A stretch of DNA of 23,713 bases. Origin: Victivallales bacterium. GTDB lineage: Bacteria; Verrucomicrobiota; Lentisphaeria; Oligosphaerales; Oligosphaeraceae. The DNA is taken from positions 1 to 23,713 of the forward strand of contig JAGCSE010000062.1 in NCBI GenBank assembly GCA_017964325.1. Direction: 5' to 3'. Shown here piece by piece: positions 22,094 to 23,713 of this stretch. A model generated the notes under the pieces. It was given only the letters and a program-made list of their open reading frames with translations. It searched no databases and had not been told where the DNA came from. The position numbers and the translations under genes are program-made. The first letter of the stretch is position 1, and the number at the start of each line of letters is the position of its first letter.

Positions 22094-23713
22094 TTGGAAC
22101 ATTCAAGGCATTGATTTGGAATATCTTTTTTCCGAATCCATGCCCCTTCTGCCACAGACGACGGCTCCTTTGACCGTCTCTCCGCAGCAGGTGGAATATT
22201 TTACGTCGTTGCTTCAGGAAGCAACGATGAACAAGGCATTTGTGCCCAATCGTCCTGAAAAGGCAACGCCAAAATCTCTAGGCTCTCTAAAATCTCTAGC
22301 GCATCTAACTCCTTTAGAATCACTAAGATCTCTCGCGCATCTAGCTCCTTTAGAATCACTAGGTTCTCTAAAAGTGCCGCTTGCTTCATCTACACCTACG
22401 GTAGCGCAACCACTGCATATAAATTCTGCCATGTCCCAAGTCGTCGTTGCAGAAACGCCGAAAACTGTTTCTGCGCTAAGCACGGAACCTCCTGCCGCAG
22501 AAATACCTACACATACGACTCGAATGCAGGAAATACCAGCAGTACCAAAAGCCGTCGTTGTAGAAATGCCGCAGAACATTTCTGCTCCACAAACAGAAGC
22601 TTCTGTCGTGGAGACTCCTACGCCGATAGTCCAGCGGCAGGAAGCGCCGACCGTATCCCAACCTCAAGCCGTCGTTGCAGAAACGCCGAAAACTGTTTCT
22701 GCGCCAAGCGCAGAAGTTCCTGCTGCAGAAATACCTACATATACAGTTCAAAAGCAGGAAATCCCAACAGTGCCAAAAGCCGTCGTTGCAGAAATGTCGC
22801 AGAACATTTCTGCTCCACAAGCAGAAGCTCCTGCCGTAGAGATTCCTACACCGATAGTTCAGTGGCAGGAAACATCGGCCGCATCCCAACCCCAAGCCTT
22901 CGTTGCAGAAACACTGAAAACTGTTTCTATGCCAAGCACAGAACTTCCTACTGCAGAAATACCTACACATACGGTTCGAATGCAGGAAATACCAGCAGTA
23001 CCAAAAGCTGTTGTCGTAGAAACACCACAAAACGTTTCTATTCCATATACAGAAGCTCCTGCCGTGAAGAAAAACGCTTCTGTTCCACACACAGAAGCTC
23101 CTGCCGTGCAGATACCTGCACCAACGGTACAGCGGCAAGAAATTCCGACCACACCAACAACAGTCATCGCAGAAACACCACAAAACATTTCTGTTCCACA
23201 AGCAGAAGCTCCTGCCGTAGAGATACCTGCACCAACAGTCCAGCGGCAAGACGTTTCGAACACACCGGCAGCAGTCGTTGCGGAAACGCCGAATACTGTT
23301 TCCATGCCTCACGCTGAAGCTCCTGCCGTAGAGATTCCTACACCGATAGTTCAACAGCAGGAAGCACCGGTTGCATCCCCCCCCCAAGCAGTCGTTGCGG
23401 AAACGCCGAATACTGTTTCCATGCCTCACGCAGAAGCTCCTGCCGTAGAGATATCTGCGCCAACAGTCCAGCGGCAAGACGTTTCGAACACACCAGCAGC
23501 CATCGTTGCGGAAACGCCACAAAACATTTCTGTTCCACACACAGAAGCTCCTGCTGTGCAGATACCTGCACCAACGGTCCAGCGGCAAGACGTTTCGTAC
23601 ACACCAGCAGCCGTCGTTGCGGAAACGCCACAAAACATTTCTGTTCCACACGCAGAAGCTCCTGCCGTAGAGATACCTGCACCAACAGTCCAGCGGCAAG
23701 ACGTTTCGTACAC
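22077..23713 (+). CDS. sctP: T3SS needle-length ruler SctP, repeat-rich, 3' end outside window
   Basis: The frame runs from ATG 22077 (second ATG 22080) to the right edge without a stop, at least 545 residues. The N-terminal 60 residues are non-repetitive and probably carry the secretion signal. Next come Ser-Leu-rich 12-residue repeats (22275-22373), then at least eleven Pro/Val/Ala/Glu-rich repeats of 37-39 residues. Position directly after sctO and a long, extended proline-rich chain identify it as the molecular ruler; the C-terminal substrate-switch domain would lie beyond the window. In Yersinia the length of YscP sets needle length. The start overlaps sctO by 17 bases. An open minus-strand frame across the repeats is a by-product of their composition. 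Confidence 0.85.
   Translation, partial: MMIHCDWNIQGIDLEYLFSESMPLLPQTTAPLTVSPQQVEYFTSLLQEATMNKAFVPNRPEKATPKSLGSLKSLAHLTPLESLRSLAHLAPLESLGSLKVPLASSTPTVAQPLHINSAMSQVVVAETPKTVSALSTEPPAAEIPTHTTRMQEIPAVPKAVVVEMPQNISAPQTEASVVETPTPIVQRQEAPTVSQPQAVVAETPKTVSAPSAEVPAAEIPTYTVQKQEIPTVPKAVVAEMSQNISAPQAEAPAVEIPTPIVQWQETSAASQPQAFVAETLKTVSMPSTELPTAEIPTHTVRMQEIPAVPKAVVVETPQNVSIPYTEAPAVKKNASVPHTEAPAVQIPAPTVQRQEIPTTPTTVIAETPQNISVPQAEAPAVEIPAPTVQRQDVSNTPAAVVAETPNTVSMPHAEAPAVEIPTPIVQQQEAPVASPPQAVVAETPNTVSMPHAEAPAVEISAPTVQRQDVSNTPAAIVAETPQNISVPHTEAPAVQIPAPTVQRQDVSYTPAAVVAETPQNISVPHAEAPAVEIPAPTVQRQDVSY
22275..22373 (+). repeat. 36-bp tandem repeat encoding Ser-Leu-rich units
   Basis: Two full 36-base units, 22293-22328 and 22329-22364, plus shorter flanking pieces encode SLxSLAHLxPLE. 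Leucines recur every two or three residues, quite unlike the proline-rich repeat that follows. Confidence 0.9.
22443..23713 (+). repeat. Eleven or more 111/117-bp tandem repeats inside sctP
   Basis: Units, taken from the VVAET-like start, begin at 22443, 22554, 22671, 22782, 22899, 23010, 23163, 23274, 23391, 23502 and 23613. Spacing alternates mostly 111 and 117 bases, giving a 228-base higher-order period; one interval of 153 contains a 42-base internal duplication. All lengths are multiples of three, so the frame is kept. The array continues past the window. Confidence 0.95.
23377..23385 (+). repeat. Run of nine C in sctP
   Basis: A C9 tract lies where sister units read TCC CAA CCC CAA. 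It is in frame as written (Ser-Pro-Pro-Gln). Such tracts are prone to slippage in replication, transcription and sequencing. Confidence 0.95.

Noticed and set aside
22476..23699. A 407-codon open frame on the minus strand across the sctP repeats, apparently Cys/Arg/Trp-rich
   Set aside because: It is the reverse complement of an in-frame repeat array; once one unit lacks a stop in that frame, all do. The composition is unnatural and the plus-strand frame continues from the T3SS operon.

Overview
The window is a type III secretion system (T3SS, injectisome) locus from a diderm bacterium. Almost every gene is on the + strand and tightly packed. Recognisable core parts are the secretin SctC, gatekeeper SctW, SctX, SctY, export gate SctV, inner-membrane rings SctD and SctJ, needle SctF with YscE/YscG-like chaperones, inner rod SctI, SctK, stator SctL, ATPase SctN, stalk SctO and a very long repeat-rich SctP ruler that runs off the right edge. 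SctQ, SctR, SctS, SctT, SctU and the hydrophobic translocators are not in the window.

Layout. (1) 1-4894: three related large proteins of unknown function, the first cut by the left edge, with a CesT-like secretion chaperone between the first and second. They are the best candidates for secreted substrates. The second and third share a nearly identical 318-bp block. (2) 4895-5271: an AT-rich control region with a possible promoter and three successive stem-loops. (3) 5272-9925: three tandem paralogues with needle-tip-like helical ends, a second CesT-like chaperone, and SctC. (4) 9913-10578: a minus-strand AIM24/TIGR00266-family gene, the only convincing minus-strand gene. (5) 10611-16671: sctW, a SycN-like chaperone, sctX, sctY, sctV, sctD and a YscE-like gene; sctW to sctV follows the order of the Yersinia virA operon. 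(6) 16672-17074: a non-coding gap with a GC-rich 31-bp tandem repeat followed by an AT-rich promoter-like stretch. (7) 17075-23713: sctF, yscG-like, sctI, sctJ, sctK, sctL, sctN, sctO and sctP.

How the parts would work together: the SctN-SctL-SctO motor with SctK feeds substrates to SctV. SctD, SctJ and SctC form the rings across both membranes. SctI and SctF form the rod and needle, with SctP setting needle length, and SctW with its chaperone, SctX and SctY controls substrate order. The three helical proteins at 5272-7520 may cap or extend the needle, and the 1-4894 proteins may be cargo.

Organism. The D-E-F-G and N-O-P gene order resembles the chlamydial T3SS, while the W-chaperone-X-Y-V block resembles the Ysc family. 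This suggests a member of the PVC superphylum (for example Lentisphaerota, Kiritimatiellota or Verrucomicrobiota), but this is an inference from gene order and product style. No rRNA or taxonomic marker is present.
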